From NCBI RefSeq assembly GCF_014356525.2, contig NC_052518.1, positions 33,316,017 through 33,380,016 on the forward strand: 64,000 nucleotides of DNA. The letters run 5' to 3'. The translations under genes and the position numbers were made by a program. The DNA is from Nilaparvata lugens. Lineage: Eukaryota > Arthropoda > Insecta > Hemiptera > Delphacidae. The notes beneath the pieces are model-generated. The model ran no database searches. It had not been told where the DNA came from and worked only from the letters and a program-made list of their open reading frames with translations. Within the stretch, counting starts at the first letter, position 1, and every line of letters starts with the position of its first letter. Shown here one piece after another: positions 47,273 to 55,509 of the stretch.

Positions 47273-47935
47273 GTGCATGATGTGAATCATTTCAAGATTC
47301 ATTTGATCTGATTATGTGTTATTATATTGTTTATATTGATATGTGAGCTGATGTTGTTGTAATATTCTGCCAATGCTCTAACTATATAATTTATTTTGAA
47401 TTGTGATTCACCTTGATGTGTGATGGGGTTAAATATTGAACAAAAGTAGACCACATGCAACGGATTACTCCTACCACAATTCTGATTGGAACATTCATTC
47501 GATTGAAACTACTTAATCAGTTTTGCCAGTTTGTACTCTAATTTTTATTTTTACATAGAACTGAAATAAATGTGAGATCCTTTTATGCATGATATCTTTG
47601 TGAGTTCTCAACCAATTTTGTTCTATAGATATGTGAATAAGATGTCAAGTCCAAAGTAACCATGAATATAAGTAGGCTAATAAAAGAACCAAATTTTGAT
47701 CGTTTTATATTTATAGGAATATGATTCCACAATGCGGAGTTCACATTTCCAAGTCATGAATTTATTGATGAGCCTCCTTGATAATTACTGTTACATCTCT
47801 ATCTTTTCAAGAAAGAAGCATAATTTATATTATTGAGTACTCAACTGAACAATATTATCTCTAATTGTGTACGTCTGTATGCAAGATATGTAACGAAAGG
47901 AAGGACGTACAATTTCGAAATATATAATAATAATA

Positions 47936-48174
47936 TTGAGGGTGATGCCCACATAAGCTCTTAGGCTTGTGCGTGGGTATTGAGTGAAAGGGATGATGAT
48001 GAGAGATGACGACAGGGCTACTTTTTAGGTAGTCGGGACCGACGGCTTATTGTCTCCTCCGAAAGATGGAGTGGCCGTATCCATGTGATTGTGCTGTGGT
48101 CAAAAACTTTTGCCCGGGTCGAGATTCGAACTCGAGTTCTCTTGATTGTCATACCGTTGCGTAATCACTTACTC
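47936..48174 (-). repeat. SINE-like sequence with tRNA-type box B
   Basis: On the minus strand, CTCGAGTTCGAATCTCGACC contains a good match to the Pol III box B consensus GGTTCGANTCC and forms a T-arm-like stem-loop (CGAG/CTCG). Downstream of it lies CGGAGGAGACAATAAGCCGT and CGGTCCCGACTACC, a type of sequence I have seen repeated in insect genomes. The A box is not convincing. It could be a tRNA-derived SINE, or part of another repeat. Confidence 0.4.
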
Positions 48175-49703
48175 CAGTGGTTCTCAAAGTGTGGGGCGCG
48201 ACCCTAAAGGGAGGCGCGATGATTCTTCAGGAGGGGCGCGAAGCTTGGTTGAAAAATTATATGAATAATTTACTTCTAAAATAATTATATAAGCATCTTT
48301 CTTCTTTCATTCTTTTATTCTCTATTGATTGATACAATAAGTACATCATCAAAATTGAAGGGAGAGAAAAAATAATGACTTTCCCGAAGCCCCCCACCAC
48401 TCACCCACATACCAGTGAAAGCATTTTTCAAATGATTGATACATTTTTGAAGGACATTGACATGTATTGGAGCAAATGTGTAGGAATTTGTACTGATGGA
48501 GGTCGGGCTATGTCAGGAAAGTACACTGGACTTCGAGGGTTGATCAAAAAGGTAGCACCAGAAGCTAGATGGACACACTGTATAATTCATAGGGAGGCTA
48601 CTTTAGCTGCAAAAGGTATGACTCTTGAACTTGATGGAGTTCTACATGTGGTCGTTGAAACAGTCAATCTCATTAAGGCTGTTCAGTACACTTTTTTTAT
48701 TATTCAAATTGGATAATATTTTTTAATAAATGATTGTTAAGATCAAGGTGAGAAAAACTGAAATTTTTAAGTGGTCCAATAAGCGAGTTATGAGTTGTTA
48801 AGATCATTATGAGATCTCAACAATTATATTGAAAAAGATTATCCAATTTAAATAATAATAAAAAGGTGTACCAAAAACATTAAAGGGCATGAAGTCATGA
48901 GTTTCTAGGATTCTCTGTGAAGACATGGGCTCAGAACACACAGCTCTACTGTTTCTTACTGAAGCTCGCTTGCTATCAAAAGGAAAGGCTTCAACTAGAA
49001 TATTTGAGCTCATACATGAAGTCCTTATACTTTTGCTTGGGAAAAACCACCAAAAATGAAAGTTCTTCACCAACTCAGATTTTTTGCTGCAATTAGCATG
49101 CATGGTGGATATCTTTGAGAAAATATATGTCCTAGCCAAGTCTTTGCAGAGAAAAGATGAAAACATTCTGCAATGGACTGAAATGATGGAAAGCTTTGTG
49201 AAGAAGCTAAGTTTGTATGAGAGCGGTTTCAAAAATGACAACTTGGAGCTATTTCCTAATCTAAAGCACAGATGAAAGAAACACTACTTATTGCTTATTC
49301 CGTGTATAACACACTGTATACTTATTCCGTGTCTAAAGATTATCACTGAAGAAATGTATCCAAAATTTCATACAAATGTATCTAACTCCAGCCAATGAGA
49401 AGAAATACGTTTTTGAAAATTTAGAAATCCTCAAAAGTAGTTTCGGAAAATATTTGTATAAATATAAATATAGCTTGTTTATTTAATATAAATATAAACT
49501 TGAATGGTTTGGCATGGATTCAAAACCTATTTAAATTCTCAATCAATGAGTGAAGAAAACCTCACTGATCTCCAAGGTGACTCTGTGCTTAAAATGAAGT
49601 TTGAAGAATATTCTCTCACATCCTTCTGGATTGGTGTGCGAATGAAACACCAAATTTTGAGTGATAATGTATTGAGGATATTGACTCCATTCACGACAAT
49701 TTA
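48175..49703 (+). pseudogene. hAT transposase relic (ZBED5/FAM200-like), interrupted
   Basis: The left end CAGTGGTTCTCAAAGTGTGG (48175) is a typical hAT-type terminal sequence followed by GGGGCGCGACC. The coding remnant starts about 48402 (SESIFQMIDTFLKD, GICTDGGRAMSG, RWTHCIIHREAT). It is cut by a 186-bp MITE (48686-48871) and resumes with RILCEDMGSEHTALLFLTEARLLSKGK, an in-frame stop near 49056, LQLACMVDIFEKI, and near 49504 a C-terminal piece with SLTSFWIGVRMKHQILS and LRILTPFTT. It ends where LINE G enters. It is a fossil with at least two stops and two insertions. Confidence 0.8.
48686..48871. mobile_element. MITE inside the hAT relic
   Basis: 186 bp with inverted ends GTACACTTTTTTTATTATTC and, reverse-complemented, GTACACCTTTTTATTATTAT; the match extends to AATTGGATAAT on both sides (about 30 bp). 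The interior is palindromic and non-coding. The hAT reading frame is homologous on both sides. Confidence 0.85.
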
Positions 49704-50850
49704 TTTTTTATTTATTTATTTATTTATTTTCATCCACTGACCACCTGATAAAGGGGTATAAGGATATGTCAATTTTTCATTAGTCAAACATAAAATGTTA
49801 TCATCTACCTACGTAAACCTCCATTTTGAGGTTTATAATAATTTCTATACTCCTCCACTGAGTAAGCGCAAATGGACAGCAACTCTTTTTTTAATAAAAA
49901 TCTGAAAACCTTTCCAGAAGTATCTTTTATGTGAGAGGGCAATATGTTGTACATCCGGATACCTGAACTTCTTACACCTCTCTCATACATAGCACTTTGA
50001 TGAGCATCTTCTCTTAAATTATTTCTGAATCTGGTTGGATATTGATGAAATGTTTCGCCTGTATTTAATTCGTTTATGTGTTTCTTTATAAAGCAGACTG
50101 TTTCTAGGATATATTGACTTGGGAGTGGTAGAATACCAAGTGCTTTAAAGTAGGGCCGACAACTTGTTCTAATTGATTCTCCCATCATCACCCTCAATGC
50201 CCACTTCTGCAATCTGAACACTTCCACTACACTACTAGAATTTCCCCAAAAAATTATTCCATAGTTTAAATGGGAGTGGAACAAAGCGAAATATACACTC
50301 TTCAGAGCCATTGAATCAAGAGAAGTTTTCAGGTTTCTCAGAACAAAAATTGCTGAGATTAGTTTTGTTTTCAGGCTATCCAGATGGGGTCTCCAAGAAA
50401 GATCAGAGTCAATCACCACCCCAAGTACTCTTATACTATTTACAGATTCTATTTTATGACCATCAATTTTCAAGCTGCCTTCTTTAGTAGTTCGGAAAGG
50501 TATTTCTTTAGTTTTATCCTTATTCAAAATCAACATATTGGCTGATAGCCATTTTTGTAATTTAATAAGGGCTGTTTTGCTCTCTAGTTCAGCATTTGGC
50601 TGGCTATTGCTTTTCAGTAAGATGCTTACATCGTCCGCATACATAACACTCCTAGCTGGATCAAGGTAGGAAGGCAAGTCATTTATATAGAGAACAAAAA
50701 GCAGGGGGCCGAGCACTGATCCCTGGGGGACCCCACTTCTTGTTCTCATCCAATCAGAATGATACTCATACAAGTGGGAGTCAATAACAACCTGCTGATA
50801 CCTTTTATCAAAATATGAAAAGAACCAGTAGAGAAGGTTCAAGATTTCAA
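49704..50850 (-). pseudogene. LINE G: RT C-terminal half, 5'-truncated
   Basis: Reading from about 50850 down: FDKRYQQVVIDSHLYEY, SGVPQGSVLGPLLFVLYINDL, VMYADDVSIL (catalytic, about 50635), LNKDKTKEI, RVLGVVIDSDLSWRPH, LHLNYG-type segment and FWGNSSS, ending at 49805. The remaining part to 49704 is a short 3' UTR and an (AAAT)n tail (plus-strand TTTA run 49704-49732). The endonuclease and RT fingers are absent. It belongs to the CR1/Jockey group but is distinct from families A-F. It cuts into the 3' part of the hAT relic; no clear target duplication was found. Confidence 0.87.
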
Positions 50851-51345
50851 GGAAGCTTTTTTGCTCGAGATCCCCCTCCCCCCTCTCCCCCCTCGTCCAT
50901 CCCTCCACCCCTTCCCCCCGCCTGTAGGGCGGGGGGTGTTCTAAAAATAGATTTCCCCCTCCCCCTGTCCAGTGGAGGTGAGGGGGAGAGAGAGAGAGGG
51001 AGATATATCTTTCTCTCTCTTTCTAAAAATAGATTTCCCCTTCCCCCTTTCCGAAAGGAAAGGAGATAAGAATCAATTGAGAAATTCTCTCCCAGTATAG
51101 ATGAGAGGGAAAAATTCCTTTGGTGTCAAATTAAAGTGAATTCATATTTCTACATCTAATGCTATACTGACAAATTGAAGTGAATCCATTTCGCTCCAAT
51201 GGATTGATGACAGGTTCAAGAGATCTCCTTCTTTTACTCATGACATCTCTTTCCCGCACCCTTTCCGAAAGGAGATAAGAATCAATTGAGAAATTCTCTC
51301 CCAGTATAGATGAGAGGGAAAAATTCCCTTGGTGACAGATTAAAG
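50851..51345. other. Pyrimidine/purine-rich low-complexity DNA
   Basis: 50870-51060 is dominated by CCCCCTCC and GAGAGAGA stretches with short inverted motifs (CCGCCTGTAGGGCGGGGGG). 51061-51180 and 51280-51400 repeat each other (CTCTCCCAGTATAGATGAGA) and lead into the 44-bp array. Confidence 0.7.
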
Positions 51346-51884
51346 TGAATCCATATTTCTACATCTAATGCTATACTGACAAATTGAAGTGAATTCATAT
51401 TTCTACATCTAATGCTATACTGACAAATTGAAGTGAATTCATATTTCTACATCTAATGCTATACTGACAAATTGAAGTGAATTCATATTTCTACATCTAA
51501 TGCTATACTGACAAATTGAAGTGAATTCATATTTCTACATCTAATGCTATACTGACAAATTGAAGTGAATTCATATTTCTACATCTAATGCTATACTGAC
51601 AAATTGAAGTGAATTCATATTTCTACATCTAATGCTATACTGACAAATTGAAGTGAATTCATATTTCTACATCTAATGCTATACTGACAAATTGAAGTGA
51701 ATTCATATTTCTACATCTAATGCTATACTGACAAATTGAAGTGAATTCATATTTCTACATCTAATGCTATACTGACAAATTGAAGTGAATTCATATTTCT
51801 ACATCTAATGCTATACTGACAAATTGAAGTGAATCCATATTTCTACATCTAATGCTATGGTGACAGATTAAAGTGAATCCATAT
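51346..51884. repeat. 44-bp tandem array, about 12 copies
   Basis: The unit begins GAATTCATATTTCTACATCT and continues AATGCTATACTGACAAATTG AAGT; the period is exactly 44 bp. Central copies are identical; the outer copies carry GAATCC and GACAGATTAAAG variants, as expected from expansion by unequal exchange. Confidence 0.95.
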
Positions 51885-52368
51885 TACTCTGCTCCCTGTG
51901 AGGTCCCTTGCTAACCCCATTAACTCCTACATCGAAAACCGTTACATGAAAAAATCGATTTATGTGACAAGTGTTTAGTCGTTAAAGTTACTTCAAACAA
52001 CCTTTTTCAAGATTTATCGATATAGTCAAAAATGTCTAGGGTGAAAACTATAGGTCTGTACTTCTCTCTCTCACACAAGTGTTTATACAATCAATCACAG
52101 AGGTGTAGACTGAAACAACATATCGTTCACTCTCTCTCATAATATGTCAACCTTTTACAAGATTTATGCATGTATCAGATTGCTATGTGCTTATAACATT
52201 GCTTGAATGATAAGAATATAGATAAGAATCTGAAAAGGTGAATGTGATTTGAAAAGGGGGAGGTGCGCCCACCCACATCTGTGGGAGCACGAGAAGGAGG
52301 GGGCGAGCGCTTGCCTGCACAGCTGTGTGCCTCTAGCGGTAAGTCTACTGAGCATGCTCACAACAAAC
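51885..52368. other. Non-coding leader region left of the Polinton-like genes
   Basis: No gene. 52240-52330 is notably GC-rich (GGGGGAGGTGCGCCCACCCA). The left end of the Polinton-like element may lie here, but no terminal inverted repeat could be identified because the right end is outside the window. Confidence 0.4.
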
Positions 52369-52475
52369 TATAAAAGACCTGCTCACCTTATTTAAATTAT
52401 CATTCACAACAGAGCAGCTGAAGCATTTCTTCTGTGTGATATTCATTACAAACTTATCAACATCGTCAACAACAG
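52369..52475 (+). promoter_or_regulatory. TATA/initiator promoter with 5' exon and splice donor
   Basis: TATAAAAG at 52369-52376 is followed by TCATTC at 52400-52405, a perfect match to the arthropod initiator TCAKTY, with 33 bp from TATA to the initiator A. The exon would end at CAACAG (52475) before GTAAGA, a strong donor. A good acceptor (TTTTTTCTCTGCTAATGCAG) ends at 52676, giving a 201-bp intron. The transcript downstream has no long plus-strand ORF nearby, so its coding target is unclear. Confidence 0.6.
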
Positions 52476-52526
52476 GTAAGAATTGAAAACAATTTTTTAT
52501 CAAATATGCACACATACATACAATTC

Positions 52527-52615
52527 GTAACACATAGGTCATATGTATACAGATATAAAAATTGTTAAGCTTTAACAATTTTTATATCCGACCAATTTAC
52601 CGACTTATGTGTTAC
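52527..52615. repeat. Compound long hairpin
   Basis: Inner arms 52552-52568 and 52572-52588 (GATATAAAAATTGTTAA and its exact complement, loop GCT). Outer arms 52527-52540 GTAACACATAGGTC and 52602-52615 GACTTATGTGTTAC pair with one mismatch. It lies within the predicted 52476-52676 intron. Confidence 0.85.
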
Positions 52616-52667
52616 TACCAACACATAATTTTTACAGTTGATGTTAAAATGTTCTATTTTTTCTCTG

Positions 52668-52940
52668 CTAATGCAGGAAGCAAATCTTTGAGGTAGATTT
52701 GCTTCCTGCATTCCTTATTTTTAAAATTACACACCGACCGTGTTTATTGGTATGCTCCCTTGCGCTGATAATGGGGTAGGGTACATCCTCTTTCAACTCT
52801 CTCAGTGGCACCCAGGGTTTGGGTGCAGGCTGATTGATGAGTTGAACAGAGTCCATCTCCCTCCTCTCATCCTCCTCTGCCCTCTGCACTTCCTTCATCA
52901 GGGTGACAAGTGATGACTTGTTCTCCACTGCAGCACGTTT
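52668..52940 (-). CDS. Small Polinton-associated protein, possible OB-fold, 5' exon unresolved
   Basis: The frame is about 90 codons with no ATG near its start. On the minus strand it is preceded by a TTTTTCAACAG acceptor (exon start 52940), so the N-terminus may come from an upstream exon. The charged helix EVQRAEEDERREM is followed by LRELKEDVPYPIISA and TNKHGRCVILKI, a pattern (L..L..d.pY.I..a....tK.G..v.l.i) that I recall from many small hemipteran proteins resembling single-stranded-DNA-binding OB folds near mobile elements. That is recollection, not a search. Its last 14 codons run through a perfect hairpin, so the C-terminus may be altered. Confidence 0.4.
   Translation of the reverse strand, partial: KRAAVENKSSLVTLMKEVQRAEEDERREMDSVQLINQPAPKPWVPLRELKEDVPYPIISAREHTNKHGRCVILKIRNAGSKSTSKICFLH
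52670..52712. repeat. Perfect hairpin, 18-bp stem
   Basis: Left arm AATGCAGGAAGCAAATCT (52670-52687), loop TTGAGGT, right arm its exact complement (52695-52712). It overlaps both the 3' end of the minus-strand small ORF and a plus-strand splice acceptor at 52676. Confidence 0.92.
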
Positions 52941-53072
52941 CTGTTGAAAAATATTTGATAAGTGTCTTATTTGTTTCAGATTATCATCAGATCAGATTTG
53001 TCAAATCATACTAGAGAACTTGATCAATAGATTCACTACACAATCTCAAAGTGAGTAATTGCAGAATCTGCC

Positions 53073-53440
53073 AACACTAATATCTTGTAATTCAATTGTA
53101 TCTCTAATCAGTTCAAATAATATTTCCTTGCTATCAAATAATTTATGCATGAGCGATTACTTTTAACACTAATATCTTGTAATCCAATTGTATCTCCAAT
53201 CAGTTCAAATAATATTTCCTTGCTATCAAATAATTTATGCATGAGCGATTACTTTTAACACTAATATCTTGTAATTCAATTGTATCTCTAATCAGTTCAA
53301 ATAATATTTCCTTGCTATCAAATAATTTATGCATGAGCGATTACTTTTAACACTAATATCTTGTAATCCAATTGTATCTCTAATCAGTTCAAATAATATT
53401 CAGATCAAATAATTTATGCATGAGTGATTACTTTAAACAA
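53073..53440. repeat. 92-bp tandem array, four copies
   Basis: AACACTAATATCTTGTAAT starts copies at 53073, 53165, 53257 and 53349, an exact 92-bp spacing. Each contains CAAATAATTTATGCATGAGC. The fourth copy has an internal deletion. Non-coding. Confidence 0.95.
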
Positions 53441-53473
53441 TAATTCTTTGCTATCAAATAATAATAATCAAAG

Positions 53474-53543
53474 ACTTGTATGTGTACAGATTTTTTTTTC
53501 CAATGATCGATTGTTTTATAAAAAAATCTGTACACATACAAGT
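53474..53543. repeat. Perfect hairpin, 24-bp stem and 22-base loop
   Basis: Left arm 53474-53497 (ACTTGTATGTGTACAGAT then T-run) and right arm 53520-53543 are exact reverse complements. The total of 70 nt has the size and shape of a microRNA precursor or a strong transcriptional stop structure. Confidence 0.92.
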
Positions 53544-53934
53544 TAATAATATTTGTTGAAACTGACCTTTGTTTGTGAGCAGATTGACTCCTCCTCCTCT
53601 CCCCCGCCAACCTCAGGGTCGTGCCCCAAACACCAACTTCCTCTTCATCTGCTTCTTCCTCTCATCATTTTCCTCTCCCTACATTTTCCTCTCATCACTT
53701 CTGTTTATATAGCATACGTTTCTCTCTCTGTTCCAGGCACGTGCGAGCGAGAGCGTGGTACAAGGCGAAAAAAAAAAATTCGAATTTCTCCCCAACAACA
53801 CGTGCTCCCAGATCGTTATCAGATTGTAAGTATCCCACACACGATCATTTTTCGAATAGCATCCATGTGTTAGAAGACGAAAAAAAAAATCTCGTCTAGA
53901 ACTCAGCATGAGACTTCACCTGCTAGAATTTATT
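53544..53934. other. Spacer with possible minus-strand splice signals
   Basis: On the minus strand ACAAAG followed by GTCAGT (near 53568) is a fair splice donor and could belong to a 5' exon for the small ORF at 52668, but the reading phases do not obviously agree. The rest is pyrimidine-rich (CTCCTCCTC, CATTTTCCTCTC) with A-runs; no gene is called. Confidence 0.4.
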
Positions 53935-54246
53935 CTACGCCCCAATAAAACCCATGATTCTAATTTTATAATTCAAATCAATGTTAGATCCTTCAACATG
54001 GAAGCAAGAACCTAATTTTTCATAATCTCTCACAAAAGTTAAATATTGTAGATTTGTCCATCCTTTTTCTGCTAACTGTGCCAATATATCTAGGTGCGTG
54101 TCCAAGAGTTCACTTAATTTATATTGATATCTCATTTTTTCTAAAGGAACAGAATGGTATTCACTTAATTGATTAAAATGTCTATCTATAATGAATTGAA
54201 CGCTCGAATCTGAAGACTTGTTCTCCACACCAAACACATTATCCAT
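53935..54246 (-). CDS. Hypothetical 103-aa protein
   Basis: ATG at 54246, stop at 53935. The product is predicted mostly helical and moderately acidic (SSDSSVQFIIDRHFNQL, YKLSELLDTHLDILAQLA, WTNLQYLTFVRDYEKLG). No transmembrane segment, signal peptide or zinc site is visible. The regular amphipathic helices could suit a small helical-bundle interaction domain, but no family is recognised. It lies on the same strand as the BIR gene, 535 bp beyond it, in the left accessory part of the Polinton-like element. Confidence 0.5.
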   Translation of the reverse strand: MDNVFGVENKSSDSSVQFIIDRHFNQLSEYHSVPLEKMRYQYKLSELLDTHLDILAQLAEKGWTNLQYLTFVRDYEKLGSCFHVEGSNIDLNYKIRIMGFIGA

Positions 54247-54653
54247 CTCAGTACACTAGCTTGATGTTGTATCAGCAAAGACAAGATGACTACCAACAGA
54301 TTACCTTGCTCTAGCTTATTATTATTATTATGAAAAGCACACTCTAGCGATAATTTATTGTACTTTATAGCACTCTATTTCTAATAAATATTTCAACCCA
54401 TAGAGGAATAGCATTCTCGATTCAGTTATTAAATATTTCATTGTTTTCACAGCATTTTCTCACCTCTCAACTCGAGTTCCGAACCTCATAACCAGTTGAG
54501 CTCTCGTCGAGACAACACAGCTGAGAGGAATCATAGGGTGGTCACCTGAGAGGAATCAATCATAGCATAATCATCTACACCTGTATCCTGCTATCTACAC
54601 CTGTATCCTGCTATCTACACTCGAGGAGATTCACGCAACATCAAGCACTACAT
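54247..54653 (+). other. Probable 5' non-coding exon of the polymerase transcript
   Basis: No ORF. Ends at CTACAT/GTAAGTAC (54653/54654), a strong donor. ACACCTGTATCCTGCTATCT is tandemly repeated (about 54577-54617). TCAGTT at 54422 is a possible initiator without a convincing TATA. The inferred partner is the acceptor at 55505, four bases before the polymerase ATG. Confidence 0.45.
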
Positions 54654-54680
54654 GTAAGTACAGTTTTACTTTGATTTTAT

Positions 54681-54770
54681 CCTCTGAGGAGGAAAATAGT
54701 CCTCCGAGGAGAGGTTTTCTCCTCCGATGACTATTTTTCTCCTCCGAGGACAGGTTTTCTCCTCCGAGGA
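54681..54770. repeat. Five quasi-palindromic CCTCCGAGGA boxes at exact 20-bp spacing
   Basis: CCTCTGAGGA (54681), CCTCCGAGGA (54701), CCTCCGATGA (54721), CCTCCGAGGA (54741) and CCTCCGAGGA (54761) lie precisely 20 bp apart, with A/T-rich spacers (GGTTTTCT, TATTTTTCT). Regular spacing of about two helical turns suggests an iteron-like protein-binding array. It begins 27 bp inside the predicted intron and ends 12 bp past the BIR stop codon. Confidence 0.85.
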
Positions 54771-54781
54771 GAAAAAACCTT

Positions 54782-55408
54782 CTACAATATACTGCATGCA
54801 TGCGATTTATCTTTAGAATATGCTATATCCGGAACATCCAAGCCCCGCTCTTCTTTCTCACACTCATCGTATAAACAAAACGGTAAATGAATTACTTTTT
54901 CAGTTGGTTCACCGATAATATATTTACAATAGACACATTGCAGATATAATGGATTTTTATGTAAGAAATAACCATTTCTCGCAAAATACTCTGCTTTATT
55001 GCGTAATGATTTACAAAAGTCACAATGTAGATGGTGTGGAGGTAGTTTTTCAAAGTACTCTCCTTGGACGGATGAATCTTCTGGCATATTAGTAAATGAT
55101 AAATATCTTTCTTCATATAATCGTAGAATATTATTATCGTAATTCTCCTCTTCAATTGTTATATTTCCTTTCCTTCTACAGTTCGGGCTAAACTTTGCAT
55201 GTTCGTTGGCTACAACATCATTTTGCTCCCAATCTCCTATACAAACTGAACAAAATACGCAGCGCACAATATCCGGTTCACTTGCGAATACAAAACCGTC
55301 TTTCGCCATATTTTCTGCCGACAAATTCTGACTAGTTTTTGTCCATTTTTTATCGAATGTTAATAATCTCAATCTTTCATGTAACATTATCTGTCCTTGT
55401 GATAACAT
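54782..55408 (-). CDS. BIR-domain (inhibitor-of-apoptosis-like) protein
   Basis: From ATG 55408 the product is 208 aa. Residues about 12-77 form a canonical BIR zinc fold: RLLTF near the start, GFVFASEPDIVRC, then Cys50, Cys53, His70 and Cys77 with C-x2-C-x16-H-x6-C spacing and the GDWEQND loop. A second BIR-like unit (about 101-178) begins YLSF and has NGYFLHKN, then C158-x2-C161-x12-H174-x3-C178, shorter than canonical and so degenerate. No RING or CARD follows. BIR proteins of insects and insect DNA viruses bind and restrain caspases or IAP antagonists, and an anti-apoptotic role is inferred. The frame is intact. It is antisense to the polymerase transcript and within its predicted intron. 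TCAGTT at 55426-55431 (minus strand), 18 nt from the ATG, is a probable initiator. Confidence 0.85.
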   Translation of the reverse strand: MLSQGQIMLHERLRLLTFDKKWTKTSQNLSAENMAKDGFVFASEPDIVRCVFCSVCIGDWEQNDVVANEHAKFSPNCRRKGNITIEEENYDNNILRLYEERYLSFTNMPEDSSVQGEYFEKLPPHHLHCDFCKSLRNKAEYFARNGYFLHKNPLYLQCVYCKYIIGEPTEKVIHLPFCLYDECEKEERGLDVPDIAYSKDKSHACSIL

Positions 55409-55418
55409 CGTGAATGCC

Positions 55419-55440
55419 AATTCACAACTGATTGTGAATT
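55419..55440. promoter_or_regulatory. Palindrome over the BIR start region
   Basis: AATTCACAA (55419-55427) and TTGTGAATT (55432-55440) are perfect 9-bp arms around CTGA. The minus-strand initiator TCAGTT of the BIR gene lies at its centre, so it could be an operator-like site; a weak TATA-like TTAATA sits about 33 bp upstream on the minus strand. Confidence 0.5.
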
Positions 55441-55509
55441 ACATTCCTTTACACATACTATTAATTGGCTATGCCATCCTGATCATTATTCTTTTGTTTT
55501 TTCAGTATC

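Larger units (their letters stand above)
45614..47935. other. Intergenic, no gene recognised
   Basis: AT-rich. Short ORFs (for example 46556-46792) have no recognisable features. The structures worth noting are palindromes at 46712-46738 (13-bp arms) and 47226-47272 (23-bp arms). Confidence 0.55.
54654..55505 (+). other. Predicted intron upstream of polymerase ATG
   Basis: GTAAGTAC donor at 54654 and TTCTTTTGTTTTTTCAG acceptor ending at 55505, giving 852 bp. It contains the 20-bp-spaced box array and the whole BIR gene on the opposite strand. The prediction is from consensus signals only. Confidence 0.5.

Noticed and set aside
48060..48180. A functional tRNA gene on the minus strand
   Set aside because: Only a T-arm/box B-like segment is present; no acceptor stem, D-arm or anticodon arm could be formed.
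48807..49241. 144-codon minus-strand ORF
   Set aside because: It is antisense to the hAT transposase remnant, whose plus-strand translation shows recognisable family motifs.
54892..55155. 87-codon minus-strand ORF
   Set aside because: Lies in another frame inside the BIR gene, which has clear zinc-binding motifs.
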